64,000 nt of DNA from Saussurea involucrata (GCA_033807775.1 CM066315.1:4406501-4470500), one strand, 5' to 3'. Shown: positions 21,506 to 33,614, numbered from the stretch's first letter. Notes: generated by a model from the sequence alone, not told the origin. Numbers and translations: made by a program.

Positions 21506-24168
21506 TTACAGAACATTGGACTCTTCAGCGTCATCTTGCAAAAGAGGGGACTTTGAGCTCACAACCATGTTGGATTCAACAATTTTATCTTCTTTAGCCT
21601 TGCCCAATATTACACCATAGAATCCAATCACAATGACGACTGATCCGAGTAAACTGCCAAAATTTAAACACAAAGTCAACGATATGTCATGAATATAACA
21701 CAAGAACTAAGAAAGATTCATGGGTAGATTCCTTACCATCCAAGATAGAGACCATCCCCTAGAAATATGACCCCCATAATAGCAGCAATCACAATCCCTA
21801 AGGGATGAAACATAGAAACAAAAAGTGGCCCTTTCATCTTCACACACCATGCTCCAATTGTGAGTTGAAAACCAGCTCCAAAGAACCCCTGCATTGTAAT
21901 TTTATTTTTACCCATAAAGAACTAATCTTTATCCTTTAAGAGGGGGGGGGGGGGGGGAGTAAGTAGAAAGATCTTTTAAACTTACTGCGTACAGAATGGC
22001 GAGTAACCTTGTTTTGGACTGTAAACTGAACGCATTCAGATCATGTTCCAACATCAATGAGGCTAAAAGAGATAGGACGGTTATAATGGAGCAGTAAGCC
22101 AACATCAGAATAAGCACTGCTGAGTATTTCTTGAGGATCAATGCCTGTAAATAACTCGTACGTAAGCAAACATATATAAGGACTAAGGGGCTGTTTTATT
22201 TTATTAAGCCATGTATGGGTTTAGTTGTCTTGTCTAGATAAATTTGTCGGTACGAGGGACGAGACACCAATGGGTTTGAGGGAGGCAAAGAGAGAGGGTT
22301 GGATTATTTCTTGTATTGATTTATTTAGGGTGGCTTAATGGGGACAAGTGAGGGGTCCTGGCTTATTCCATATAACCATTTTAGCTTCATGGCTTACCGA
22401 TTAAGTTGTAAATAAACACTCATGTATGGCTGAGCAAATAAGCCGTCCAGACCATTAAGCTCGTTAAGCTGCAAGTAAACGGCCCCTAAGTACTAATGTA
22501 CCTGTGCGATAATGAAGAAAGCAGCTAAGACACAGACGATTAGCATCAGCACTCCACCAAGAATCCAGTCTGATGATTGGCCAAGGAGATGTTTCGGGCT
22601 GATTGAACTTAAACTCGGTGTTATTATTGCAGGTCCTGTGTAGGCAGTCACGACGATAGCCCCCACAACTGAAACTGCTGTTCCAATGATTTTGGCCCAC
22701 ATGGCCCACCCTCCATAATCGAGTCTTTCTACCCTGAAAGAGTGGTAAAGTTGATCTTTTTTTTAAGCGAATTCCCGTTCTTTTAGTTATATTTTAACTT
22801 TTTCAAATCATGTAACGAGAGATTCTTGGTTACCCAAAGATGATGGCGAGTACAAAAGTAAAGCCCGGTATAAGGTTGAGAATTGCTGTGGCAACTGTAG
22901 CGGGGGCATATGTAATTCCTGCATAACCAACTACCTGTACCAAGAAACTGAAAATAATGGATTGATAAAAAGAATCAGATTCTTGTAGATGGGACAAGAT
23001 TGGTAAATTACTAAACTATCCATGTCAAATTAAAAGTTTCAAAACCCTTAAACCTAACACAATTCTTTCGGTAGATTATGGGCAAAACCTAGTGAAAAAA
23101 CAATTTTCAGATTTCTAAGTGTATAGTAGTATTTGAGGTATCCCACATGATGAACAGTGCTTTTAGGGAATATGCCATCCTTTTGTGTGCCAATCAAATG
23201 TAATGTATCAGGCAACTCCATACTAACTTTTTTTAATGGGCTAAATGCCGATAGGCCTTACCGACTAGGCTACCACCTAGTTATCCATTAGGCTGTTTTG
23301 GCACGTGGGATCTACATTTGGTGCCACATTAGACTGAGCCATGATATGACTGTGTGGGACAAAAATGCATTTTTTTTGCTCTGACCAAAATAGATGGAAC
23401 AAAAATAAGGTAGATGGAACAAGATTGGTAAATTACTACAGTACCCATGTCAAAATTAAAACCTTAAAACATTGTACAATTCTTTTACCCATGAAGGAGT
23501 GCAGTTGACCAATACTATTAATGATATGAAGACAAATTATCTGGATTCTTTAGAGATCTATAAGGAAAGAACATTTACAATGAAGTACATATGTGATAGG
23601 TGGCAAAGGATCGTGTGATAAGTTGAGGTTAACGTGAAAAGTGGATCTGAACCGTTGATCACTTTTAATCAAATGCCCTCCCATGAACTGTGCCTTAGAA
23701 GGGAATTGATCCGGTGCATCTCATCCTAATATGCGTCCAACGGTTGATAACCACTTCTCACGTTAACCTCAACTTCACACCGGAACCCAACCCTGTGACA
23801 TGTTGTACAAAATTTAGATACCCTAGTATGGCGAGCACTAGAAAACCACCGGCGACTGAGAGAGTTAGTGGAGGGCGATTTGGTGATCTGCAAAACATAC
23901 AAAGATTCCGAGTGTAAATTGGTTGTAGGATGCAGATAGAATAACAAAAACAAGAAAAGTAAAGAAATGGTGGTTACCTATGAATGAGAAAAGAAGCAGG
24001 AAGAAGAATAAGGGATGCTAAACCATTGGCATAGAATACATAGGAAAAATTATGCATCCCAGTTTCTATGGCTTTCTTCCCGGCTAACGTTAAACCCACC
24101 TGCGCAACTTGACCGATCACCATTGCCACAAATGGCAATGCACCCTTCATCTTCATCTGCATCTTCAT
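21506..24168 (-). CDS. WAT1-related (EamA/DMT) transporter, seven exons
   Basis: Second WAT1-related transporter. Coding exons: 24168-23978, 23887-23822, 22947-22834, 22733-22502, 22144-21986, 21888-21737, 21653-21506. All junctions are GT-AG with consistent phase, giving 353 residues and a predicted ten-helix, two-EamA-domain protein. Diagnostic stretches are ALPFVAMVIGQVAQVGLTLA (helix 1), VVGYAGITYAPATVATAILN, NLIPGFTFVLAIIFG and WCVKMKGPLFVSMFHPLGIV. The start is taken at ATG 24168; another in-frame Met lies two codons downstream. The C-terminus (KSPLLQDDAEESNVL) is cytosolic and acidic. Exons 5 and 6 have the same lengths (159 and 152 nt) as the paralogue at 6489-12977, same strand, so the pair is probably an old local duplication. 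Intron 4 is largely one Tourist-like MITE. No disabling change was found. Substrate unknown. Confidence 0.9.
22187..22486. mobile_element. Tourist-like MITE in WAT1-like intron 4
   Basis: Ends GGGGCTGTTTTATTT and AAGTAAACGGCCCC, flanked by TAA at 22184-22186 and 22487-22489. It makes up about 300 of the 357 bases of the intron 22145-22501, ending 15 bases from the exon 4 donor. Confidence 0.88.
23610..23795. mobile_element. MITE in WAT1-like intron 2, related to 37955-38175
   Basis: Inverted arms GTTGAGGTTAACGTGAAAAGTGG and CCACTTCTCACGTTAACCTCAAC, with a right end (GGAACCCAACCCT) matching the left end of the (TA)n-bounded element at 37955. Internal words CATCTCATCCTAAT and TTTTAATCAAATGCCCTC recur at 38060-38130 and, inverted, at 27614-27700. 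Confidence 0.65.
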
Positions 24169-25307
24169 CTCTCTCACAGAACCAGGTCAACTGCAAGATC
24201 TTGGGAGGTCGAAATCGGTATAAGAACCGCCAAGACTGTTTATATTTTAGTCAAATTATAGCAGTCAACAGTAGGTTAGTATCAACTTGAAACCAATTAG
24301 AGTGTAGTGAAATCTAAAGTAATGAATTTTTTAAGTAGCAGGACCACTTTGGATGTTGCAATTATATGTTAGTTTAGTGGTAAGCAATTAGATTTTATGT
24401 TTGTTAGTAGCAGGACCACATAGTGATGCTAAAGATTTCATATTTTATTGAACATGGATTCTTTAATGTAAAAGGTACTATCATGTGCCATTTTATTGAT
24501 TTACATTATGATTTATGACCTGCAAAATGGGCAAGTTCTCACTAAATTTCCTAGGTTCTCGTAATCATATCAATTACATCATTTACGTTCAATGAAGGTA
24601 GGATTTTGTAAATCTAAGTGACCGATGATTCGATGCCTTATAAAACCTGTTACAATGTATTGACTAATTAAACTCGGTCTTAATCTTGGGTTTGATTTGT
24701 TAGTTTTGATAACTAACAGTAATGATATAATTAATAATTGGTATGGCTGTGAAAATCGAAGTGTATGTACTCAATAAAAGTCCGAACGCGCACCAGTGAA
24801 GGCTTGGGGAGAAATAATGGAAATATTTGGGTTCGGTAACTTCTTGTGAACATAGAGGCTCACCTTCAGTTAACGAAAAAATGAAGTTTGTTGTAAGACC
24901 ATGCGGGTTAGATATTAGTTTGAAAAGCGTGCATTTCATTCGAATGTTGGTCTTCATTATGATTAAAATGATATTTCTTCCATTTCAAATAAGTGTCCAT
25001 ATTTTTATTTATGCGCAAGTGTTTTTTTAAATCTACCCAATGCACTGTTTTTAAGAGTTGTAAGGAGGAAGAAAAAAAAAAGTAAAGTTTTCATTTAATT
25101 AACTAAAAGTTTAATAAATATGCATGTATAAAATTGTGTTTTTTTTACTTAACAGGAAACTTTGAAAAATAAAAGCTCACTTCATAAATCTATTCATTGA
25201 AATCAAAATGCTTATAAGAACATAGATCACCATGTTCCAAAACAAATGGGTTCTCCATTGGCCAAAACAATAATAAACCTTCATCACTATAATCAAGTGA
25301 ACGGTGT
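24169..25307. other. Region upstream of the second WAT1-like gene
   Basis: Non-coding. Would include the promoter of the gene starting at 24168. No confident promoter element. Sequence from about 24960 is AT-rich and leads abruptly into the hAT transposase reading frame near 25308. Confidence 0.45.
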
Positions 25308-27014
25308 TTGTTATACTTGACTACGGATACTTGGACATCATCGTGCCAAAAGGTGAACTACATGGTTGTTACGGCTCATTTTATAGATGACGATTGGGTG
25401 ATGCATAAACGGATTATTAACTTTAGACCAATTGATAGTCATAGGGGGGATGATGTGGGTCGTGAATTGTTAGATTGCATACATAGTTGGGGGATAAAAA
25501 ATGTTATGACTATGACGGTGGATAATGCATCAACTAATGATAAGGCGCTAGAGTATTTGGTGAAAAAGTTGCCTAATATGTATGATGGAGGGAAACATTT
25601 TCAAGTTAGGTGTTTTGCGCATATTCTAAACCTAATTGTAAAAGATGGTTTAAAGGAGAACATTTATTATATTGACTGTGTGCAAAAGGCGGTTAGGTAT
25701 ATTAGACACTCGACACAAAGAAGAACCAAATTTAAAAAGTGCATGGAAGCTTGTAACATTGAATCAAAAAGGTTTTTGTGTGGTGATTGTCCTACTAGAT
25801 GGAATTCCACCTTTGAGATGTTGAAGATTGCCGTGGAGTTAAGGGAGGTATTTTTCGTGTTTGAACTTGAAGATGCTAGTTATTTTCGTGATCTTGATAG
25901 AGTGCCCGAGCATTCGGATTTTGGTATGTGCAAACTAGTGGTCGATTTTTTAGAGAAATTCAAGATTAAAAGGGAAATTGTATCGGCCACTTCAAAGCCC
26001 TTAGCTCATCTTTTTTTAGAGAAATTCTAGATGTGGACAAACATTTACGTGTGTGGGAGGAGAACCCCGATTTTTGTTTAATGGTTCACTCAATGCGAGA
26101 AAAATACGATAAGTATTGGGGGAAGTTTGGCGAACTTAATGACTTTAAGTATTTTGCCGTTATGTTGGATCCTACAATGAAATCATCGTTTATTGGACAT
26201 GCGTTTAGAAAGATGATTATGTATAACATATTGAAGGACAACCCCATGTCAAATGAAGTGCTAGAGATGAAGGTTGTGACTATGGTGCAAGAGATTGGGA
26301 AAAGATTGGATGTTTTGTTTAGAACATACAAAGAAAGGTTTGACACGGTTGACCTTACTTCCGCATCTCAAGAAGCGTGTAACGAAGAAGATTTGATATC
26401 ATGCGATGGGGGAAATGACTTTTTGGGGGTGTTTCTACATGTGGAAGAAAGTAACTCGGTTGCAATTGAAACCGAGTTAAAGAGGTACCTAAATGAGCCA
26501 AAGATTTCTTATACTACCGGGTTTGACATACTTAGATGGTGGAAACAAAATGCTATGAGGTTCCCAATTGTATCTCGGATGGCCAAAGGTGAATTATTTT
26601 ACTTTCATTTTTTTGATAATATGTTTACAATATTATTGTTTATGAACTTTCGTCATTCTATTTTTGTTAGATATTTTGGCAATACAAATTTCCACAGTGG
26701 CATCCGAGTCGGCGTTTAGTACGAGCGGTCGTGTACTAGACTCATATAGAACAAACTTGTCACCTTCCATAGTTGAGGCTTTGATTTGCACTCAAGATTG
26801 GGTGAGAAAGTCGAGGAAGTCGATTGTAGATGATATTGATGATATATTAAAAGACGACGACATTGCCAAAGGTAATAAAAATTATGTTAATTAATACTAA
26901 CTTTATTTGTCTCTTGATTAGTTGAAATTTGTTAATATTAACTAACTTTGTTTTTTTATATATATAGACATTGAAGAGGCGATAAACGAACAAAACGGAA
27001 AAGGAAAAGCATAA
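25308..27014 (+). pseudogene. hAT transposase, N-truncated and frameshifted
   Basis: hAT-family transposase (zf-BED/RNase H-like/hAT dimerisation type) lacking its N-terminal BED finger. Open frame from about 25308 shows TTDTWTS, the catalytic-core TVDNASTND and the CFAHILNLIVKDGL motif, then stops at 26028-26030. The family sequence continues in another frame from about 26018, so an indel in the T-run at 26010-26017 broke it. It goes on to a donor at 26588/26589, resumes at 26671 with the dimerisation motif TVASESAFSTSGRVLDSYR, splices again at 26871/26872 and ends in a small exon 26968-27014. Introns are GT-AG and phases match. No left terminus or BED domain is recognisable upstream, so the 5' part is lost. 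Confidence 0.88.
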
Positions 27015-27249
27015 AAGAATATCGAAGATTGTTGAACTTTTGCTTGACTTTGAACTTTTGATTGTTAAATTTTTAATTGTTTGAGATTGATTTTGAAACA
27101 CATTTAAAACATTATGAATATAATTTTGGTTTGTGATTATTGTTAAACTTTTAATTGTTTGATATTTGTTTATTATTATTATTATTAGAATTGGGCAATT
27201 TGCATAGTTTGGCAAAAAAACTACCACAAACAAACAGTAGTCAATTTGC

Positions 27250-27512
27250 ATAGTTTGGCAGCAGCAAAATTTGGGTCCTAAGTGATATGTTGTACAAATT
27301 TTCGGTCCTAAGTGATATGTTTCCCAAAATTTTGATTTTGATAGATAGTTGATATGTTTTACAAAATTTCGGTCCTAAGTGGTGCTAGTCCCGAATTTCC
27401 CGTCCCAAAACCGAAACCGAACCGGTACATACGGTTCGTTTTCGGTACCGGTTTTTACTCCCAATAATTTTCGATACCAACCGGTCCGGCACCGATCTCA
27501 TCCCTATTCTCA
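27250..27512. mobile_element. Probable right end of the hAT element
   Basis: Downstream of the transposase are subterminal repeats (TTTCGGTCCTAAGTGATATG three times) and a block of AACCGGT/ACCGGTT words ending near GATCTCATCCCTA (about 27500-27512), which resembles a hAT terminus. The matching left end was not found. Confidence 0.45.
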
Positions 27513-28521
27513 GTTACTACTCTCACATACTCCTCGGTCTGCCACGGTCTTACCCATCTTACACCAAAGCTCTTGGCTCTCCCCAACGGTGCTGGTATGT
27601 TTCCTAATTCCTAATGACCTCACATTAGGATGAAATGCACCAAGATAAGCTGATCTGGCCCAATTATTCATCAGAGGGCATTTGATTAAAAGTGATTCAA
27701 ACCAACTTCTCACACAATTCATCACCAACCATAATAATCCCGCATCTCCCATCGTATCTACAATAGGTGTCATTACAAACTTTGCTCAAAAAGCCTCATC
27801 AGCAATACGAACGAGCTCACTACTTATTCCTGATGCAACCGTATCTCCGAGAAGTAGTGCGTCCAACTCGTACATATCATGTGTTGCCTTGAAACTACCA
27901 TAAAGCCTCCAACCACCAGTTGTTGATCTTTACAAGTGATTTTATTCAATTTCCAGTTCCTATTCTAGAATTGAAAATTCTAAATACCATTTTGGTCCTC
28001 AAATCTAAAACCCTACTCAGAGTGGATGATGCTTTTTCTTTACCATCATTAGATACAAAAAAATATACACACCTTTGAAAAGAATTTGAAACTTTTGAGA
28101 GACTAGCTCAACAACCAACCAGTACCTTTGACTACAACAGGAAAACATAACATCTCATACAATAATCATACAACAAACCTTCTAGCATTCAACAAAATGC
28201 GACTTTTCTGCACCGGTCCAAGCCATTTTCCCGTGAATTTACTATATTTTTTTTAAATTCTCGACCCAAGTCTTTCTAATGAAAGACAAAAGGTCATCAA
28301 CAACTTCAACCGAGCTTAAATATCGGTAGGAAAACAAAGCAAGATTATCCGGCAATCTGGCATCATCAAAAACACTTGTTTTCAGGGGTAATCGAGTGAT
28401 TACATTTACTTTCCCACCCCAACGGAAATCAAATTAATGCAGAATACTTGTACAACCAGGTACAAGTATCAACACCCACAACACCTACCTTTGTGACGGT
28501 GAAGCACACAAAAGAACAGCT
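27513..28521. other. Intergenic; embedded MITE scrap
   Basis: 27614-27713 is an inverted piece of the MITE family at 23610 and 37955. Short open frames on both strands around 27540-27900 match nothing I recognise. 27900-28521 shows no feature. Confidence 0.4.
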
Positions 28522-28689
28522 TCAGCAGGCCAAGTAAGAAGTACTAACTACGACCACATCGGAAGCTTTCTTTGCAGAGGAAGCAAGCATTTTTAAAGTG
28601 CAGTTTGGATTGGAAGGCCATTCAAAGTAGTTAACAACCACATGAAGCGACAACGATGATGATGATGCAGTGCAGAGAAGTAACAAGTG

Positions 28690-28885
28690 ACTGCTAAACC
28701 GTGGTGTAGAGTCTAACATGCAGATAGTGGAGGGTGAAAGCCGCAGAGAAGGAACAAGTGACGCTAAAAACCGTGGTGTAGAGTCTAACATGCAGATAGT
28801 GTAGGGCGAAGGCCGCAGAGAAGAACATGTAACGCTAAACCGTGGTGTAGAGTCTAAGATGCAGATAGTGGTAGGTGAAGGCCGC
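28690..28885. repeat. Minisatellite, about three copies of 69-72 bp
   Basis: The block CCGTGGTGTAGAGTCTAA starts at about 28699, 28771 and 28840; the spacings are 72 and 69 bp, both multiples of three. Each unit includes GCAGATAGTG and GAAGGCCGCAGAG. A minus-strand frame stays open through the array but has no ATG start or known homologue. It lies downstream of the RSZ21-type gene. Confidence 0.8.
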
Positions 28886-29238
28886 GATAACCAAACCTCA
28901 CAACAGAAGGGAAAAAAGTACAAAAAATGTTTAGCAACCAAATATACGTCATCACAAAAGCATTATAATAGTAGAGTAGTAAAATGAAGTACGAAAGGGA
29001 CCTCTAAGTTTCAGCCAGCTGAATAGAGCAAGCCTACACAAAAAGTTGGACTCCAAAGCGCCCCTCTTTCGGCAGCAGTCATACAGTGCAGTTTTCCACA
29101 TCCAAATGTCATGATATATCATCAACTAAAAACAAAACCCTACTCCAATACGTTCACAATTCTCATCACAAATACACTGATGATCAGGGGGTATCCTTTA
29201 CCAGCTCAGCTATTTGCTTCAATTGCTGTTCCAACCGC

Positions 29239-31124
29239 TTACACTCTGAAAATAAAAATACATGCTGATTCAGAAATACGTAATTTGATACTAGAATGCT
29301 TTCCCGCAGGGGTGAGTCATGACGGGCTCGGTGAGAAATGCGCAATTTGGAAGCAAAAAGAAACATACCCATTCGCATATGGTGAGTCACGGCGGGATCG
29401 ACGATATGGAGGAGACCTACTGTAGCTACGACCTCGACGAGGAGGTGGTGATATGCTACGGCGAGGAGATCTTCTTCCACGAGGACTGTAGCGTGGACTG
29501 TAACTCCTGCGAAAACAATCAACTGGATTGAGAGCCTAAAGCAAAACCGAGCTGCCAATATCCTCGAAACAAAACCTTAATTCACTATGCTACTACGATC
29601 AGCATGCTCCATCTGATTGGCCCTTTATAGAAATAGAAACATAACAAATGATGATTCGGAAGAAGAAAAAATAAGCAACACTCGCATAAGATAATTATTC
29701 TAATAATCTTATAATCTTGAAAATATTCTAATAACTAATTTCCTTAAATCAGTTGCAATGACCAGCCGTTGTCACCTAAAATGTAAGTGGACGAGACATC
29801 TAATACATCATCATATCAACAAAATAATCATAAAGATCTCAAAACGTCAGCTGTATTCTGTAGATTATTGGCTAAAATGCATAGAACAAGGATTCAAATG
29901 GATAAATAAACAAGGTAAGACTGAACTTACCGACGCCCATAACTTGGACTCCTACGGCGCCTTGGACTTGGGCTACGACGACGACCACTTCCTAAACCTC
30001 GTGGCCCAACTCGCAAGCGACATTCTCGTGCAAAATGACCAGCTTCACCGCATTCGTAACACTTGAGGTCTTCACCACCACCGCCACCACGGCCACGACC
30101 ACCGCCACGGCCTCCACCACCTCCTTTTGAATTGTGAGAGAGCTCCACACGCCATCCATTTTTCCCTGTTAATCAAACATACAGGAACCCATATAATGAT
30201 GAGAAACACAACTATAAAGACAATTATAATGAGCAGTGCTAATAAGAAGAGCGTTAACACCCAAACCCAACAGAAACAGTCCTCATGCAACAAGAGCATA
30301 TTGCTCATATTAATAGAGGTATTCCCTTTATAAAAAAAAAGGAACAACGACACCCTATCCTAAAGGTTACAGAAGGTTATAATGCTTTCATCTAGGCTTT
30401 GAACATACCATCCAGTGCCCGAATCGCATCTAGAGCATCCCGACGATCATCAAACTCAACAAATGCATATCCAGGTGGTCTCCTAGCAACCCACACACTG
30501 CAAAAATTTCAAACACAATAAAGGAAAACATCATTACATGTGGTAATCTACTGAAACCACAAAATACTTGATTGGCCAAATAACCCAATAGAAAAAAAAT
30601 GAATTACAAAATACTCTTGTATTACGGCAAAATAAAGGATGCTGGCATCTTGCAGTATCTTTTACAAATATTGTATCCTTTTTTTCCAAAAAGAGGGGAA
30701 AGGTTACATGTTCTTTCAAATTTCATTCGGTAATCAACACCAACATTAGTCTATTACTTATGAGTAGTACCTGTTAAGAAATCCAATATATTTTCATCTG
30801 GAAAAGTTCAAAATTCATATCAATCTTAAGGTTGAAAAGTAATGTGTTTGGCATCCAAAGTCGAAGTGGTTTACATTAAATCATTTAACTGGTGAAATAA
30901 TCAAACAAAGATTATACATTTCATAGTTGTTCTCGTTCTTCTTTTACGAGATTAGAGACCGAATAATAACAAATCAGCACGATCAAAGTACAATAATAGC
31001 AGCAGCTATCAAGTATAAATCGATGTAACACTCACTTCCTTAAAACGCCATAGACGCGAAATTCATCTTCAAGCTCTCGCTCGGAAACACGCGGATCCAA
31101 ATTTCCAACGTACACACGAGACAT
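29239..31124 (-). CDS. RSZ21: RSZ21-type SR splicing factor (RRM, one CCHC knuckle, RS tail)
   Basis: Plant-specific RSZ-subfamily SR protein, a nuclear splicing factor that binds RNA through an RRM and zinc knuckle and contacts other splicing factors through its Arg/Ser tail. Coding exons: 31124-31036, 30497-30409, 30165-29931, 29506-29369 and 29245-29239; all GT-AG, phases consistent, 185 residues. The N-terminal RRM has RNP2 (VYVGNL) and RNP1 (GYAFVEF), followed by the ALDGKNGWRVELSH linker, a Gly/Arg hinge, the CYECGEAGHFAREC knuckle and an RS/RSP-rich tail ending SPYANGV. These features and the ending match Arabidopsis RSZ21 rather than RSZ22 (family knowledge). The last coding exon contributes only seven bases. 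A 5' UTR intron is likely: donor at 31257 and acceptor near 31134. Confidence 0.95.
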
Positions 31125-31510
31125 AGTCCTTTACCTATAACAAATGAGAAAAAAACATCTCATAACAAGAACGAACGAACGAATCTACGAAAAAATGCCC
31201 AATAATTTGCCCAAACGCTTGAAATAATGATCAGATATCAAGTGCACGATGCTTACCACTGCCAAGATTTCAATCGTTTGCGATTCGATCCACGAAATTA
31301 AGGAGATCAGGAGAACAAAACCCTAATCAGCGAGCGCAAGGAACACGAAATTCTAGAAAGGGGAAAAAGAGGAGGACAGCGTGGTGTCTTTTCTAACAAA
31401 CACAACATATGTGGGCTTTATTTTATAACCCAAAACGTTTTGGGCCTTATTGGGCCTTACTCATCTTTATGGCCAAATGGCCCATTAATCATGCTTTTCG
31501 TATTTGGGCC
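31125..31510 (-). promoter_or_regulatory. 5' UTR and upstream region of RSZ21-like gene with site II motifs
   Basis: Just upstream of the start codon there is a probable leader intron (donor GTG|GTAAGC at about 31257, acceptor TTATAG near 31134). Farther up, minus strand, are a telo-box-like TTAGGGTTT near 31318-31326 and several TGGGCC/GGCCCA site II motifs (about 31433-31510). Site II with telo-box is typical of plant genes for RNA processing and translation. The transcription start was not located. Confidence 0.6.
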
Positions 31511-31537
31511 TTAATCGTATATACAGTTTCACTTTAA

Positions 31538-31984
31538 CGTTGTGTTCTCGAGTTTTTTTATGAAGGAAAGGAAGAGAAAAGGAAGAAAAGTAGGAGGAAA
31601 ATAAAAAATGTTGTGTTCTCGATGTTTTTTAAGAAAGGAAAGGGAAGGAAAATATTGTTGATTTTCCTCCCAAACTTTCCGCCCAAAAATGGGAGGAAAC
31701 GGAAAAAAAGGAAATTAAAACTTATTGAAATTATTTTTAAAATTATACATATACTCATTAATTACATTCCACAATGAAATAAATAAGGGTATATTGGTAA
31801 AAGTGATAACTTTTCTTTCCTTTATCTCATACTCAAGAACATGAAAATTTATTTTCTTTCTTTCATTTTCCTTTTTTTTCTTTCCTTCAATCTCAATAAC
31901 ACAAAAATAAATACCTCTTTCTTTTCTCTTCTTTTTCTTCCCCTTTTTTTCTTTTCTTTCCTCCCAAAACTCGAGAACACAGCG
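31538..31984. mobile_element. MITE with CTCGAGAACACA ends
   Basis: Ends CGTTGTGTTCTCGAGTTTT and AAAACTCGAGAACACAGCG, flanked by TAA at 31535-31537 and 31985-31987. The arms are long, A/G-rich on the left and C/T-rich on the right, so a transcript could fold. TAA points to PIF/Harbinger (Tourist-like). It sits just beyond the site II region of the RSZ21-like gene. Confidence 0.82.
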
Positions 31985-32053
31985 TAAACCTAATTCTTTC
32001 ACTAGTTTGTATTTTTTGCATTCTTCATATTCAATCAAGAGGTGTTTGGAGTC

Positions 32054-32440
32054 AGGGGCGGACCTAGAACTTTTTTCAAACGGTGGCACCATTTGACTAT
32101 AAGAAATAGATATAGAGATGTGTTTCATAAAATCAATAGTGTTATAGTGGTTAGTTCTTTGCTTCTTAAATGTGAGGTCTCATGATTGAGTCATGTTGTA
32201 GTAATTTTTTTAGTAACATAATAAATCTGAAATTAAAAGCTAAAAATAAGGAAAATTACTCTTACGGGACTCGAACCCGGGGTTTGAACTATGAAGTAGA
32301 AGAAAAACCTTGTTAACCAACTCTACTAAGGAAAACTTGTGTTCTTATTATAGTTTCAAAATATATATGGTGGCACACAACAAATCGATACGGTTGCACC
32401 TTTTACAAACCTAATTTTTTTTACCCTTCGACGAAAGAAT
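32054..32440. mobile_element. hAT-like MITE, left end and body
   Basis: Starts CAGGGGCGGACCTAGAA and contains GGTGGCACC, GATACGGTTGCACC and TTTACCCTTCGACG, the same words in the same order as the complete copy at 56791-57175. No matching right terminus found, so it is truncated or diverged. Confidence 0.65.
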
Positions 32441-32744
32441 AATATGCTCGGTCGGTTTTTTGGGCCGTGCTTTTTGGTTTCACACTTTTTTCGGTATGCC
32501 CTCAAATTTTAAATATGCTCTTATTTTGGATTGGGATTCTTTCTACCTACGCTTGGACTTTTTTTGGCTTTCAAAAAATATAATCAGAACAATATTTAAC
32601 CATAGATAATTACATTTTTTTTTATTTCTAAAAGTATATCTTGTTGATACCTATTTATTCAGATATGATAATTCATTAGATAATATTCTTAATTTAAAAA
32701 GCAAATCTTTAGTCTTTTAAAGTCATAAATGAGCTACATATACA

Positions 32745-33090
32745 CAATGTTTCAAATGGCGTGAGGTGTGACGTGGCGGCGAGGCCAAGCCTCAAGTCTT
32801 AGGAGTCACGGCAAAGCCATGACGTTTTCAATGCGTGACTTGTGGCGTCAATTTTATAACTCATATATAATATTATATATAAAAACATATGTTTTGTAGT
32901 GTTATTCAATGAGTCAATGGTAATAAGCAGGTTAAGTTAGGTTATACATTAAAAACGTAAAGGAAAATCAAATATCGCATTACAAAAACTGCGCATTACG
33001 TTACGGCGTGCCACGGACATAACGTGGCGTGAGACACAAGTCTTGATACCATGGCGGCTGTACGACGAGTTTTTTAGAACATTGCATATA
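32745..33090 (-). repeat. Dispersed repeat, copy 2 (inverted relative to 14283-14655)
   Basis: Ends in AACTCGTC-type sequence read on the minus strand (plus ACGAGTTTTTTAGAACATTG) and shares CATATGTTTTGTAGTGTTA and TTACAAAAACTGCGCATTA with copy 1 on the opposite strand. Confidence 0.72.
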
Positions 33091-33614
33091 CATAAACATT
33101 ACAAAAATATCAAAACCGTAACAGATATCAAAACCATATCTTTTGATTTGTTTGGTCAAAAGGATGAGGCCAGAATTATTAGCACCAGAATATTGACTTT
33201 GACTTGGAATATATTTTTGTGAAAGTTATTCTTTTTTATAAATCGTGTAATTATATTCTTTTACGACGCTTGTTATTAGAGAACGAATATTAATTCCACG
33301 AGAAAATTTATAAGCTAGCTATAGTAGATTCGTATTTAAGTTACGTATTTGTAAAACGTTAATTGAGGATAACGACCGAGATATGAAATTAAAGGGAGTA
33401 TCGTGGTGTTATATTAAGAGGTTGAGAGGGGGAGGGGGTCACGTCTGTGTTGGTCCCTTAAGTGCTTCGTCCATGATAACGTCATTGTCAACAAATAATA
33501 TCGTTGTCATCCTCCATTTTCTTCATAAGATGGGTTATTGACATAAAGGATTTCGCATCGGATAATTTAATAAGTTTATAGGATAAATGGCATGTGAAAT
33601 ACTTGCACCATCCC

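Noticed and set aside
27379..27903. Open frames of 73-87 residues on both strands
   Set aside because: They span the hAT right end and an inverted MITE scrap, with no family match.
28522..28941. Repetitive open frame over the minisatellite
   Set aside because: No ATG start (begins at TTG) and no homologue; treated as a non-coding tandem repeat, although the period was noted.
29184..29558. Minus-strand frame ending in a charged helical tail
   Set aside because: Most of it is an out-of-frame reading of RSZ21 exon 4 and intron; the strong donor at 29369/29368 and the RSZ21-like ending favour the stop at 29239.
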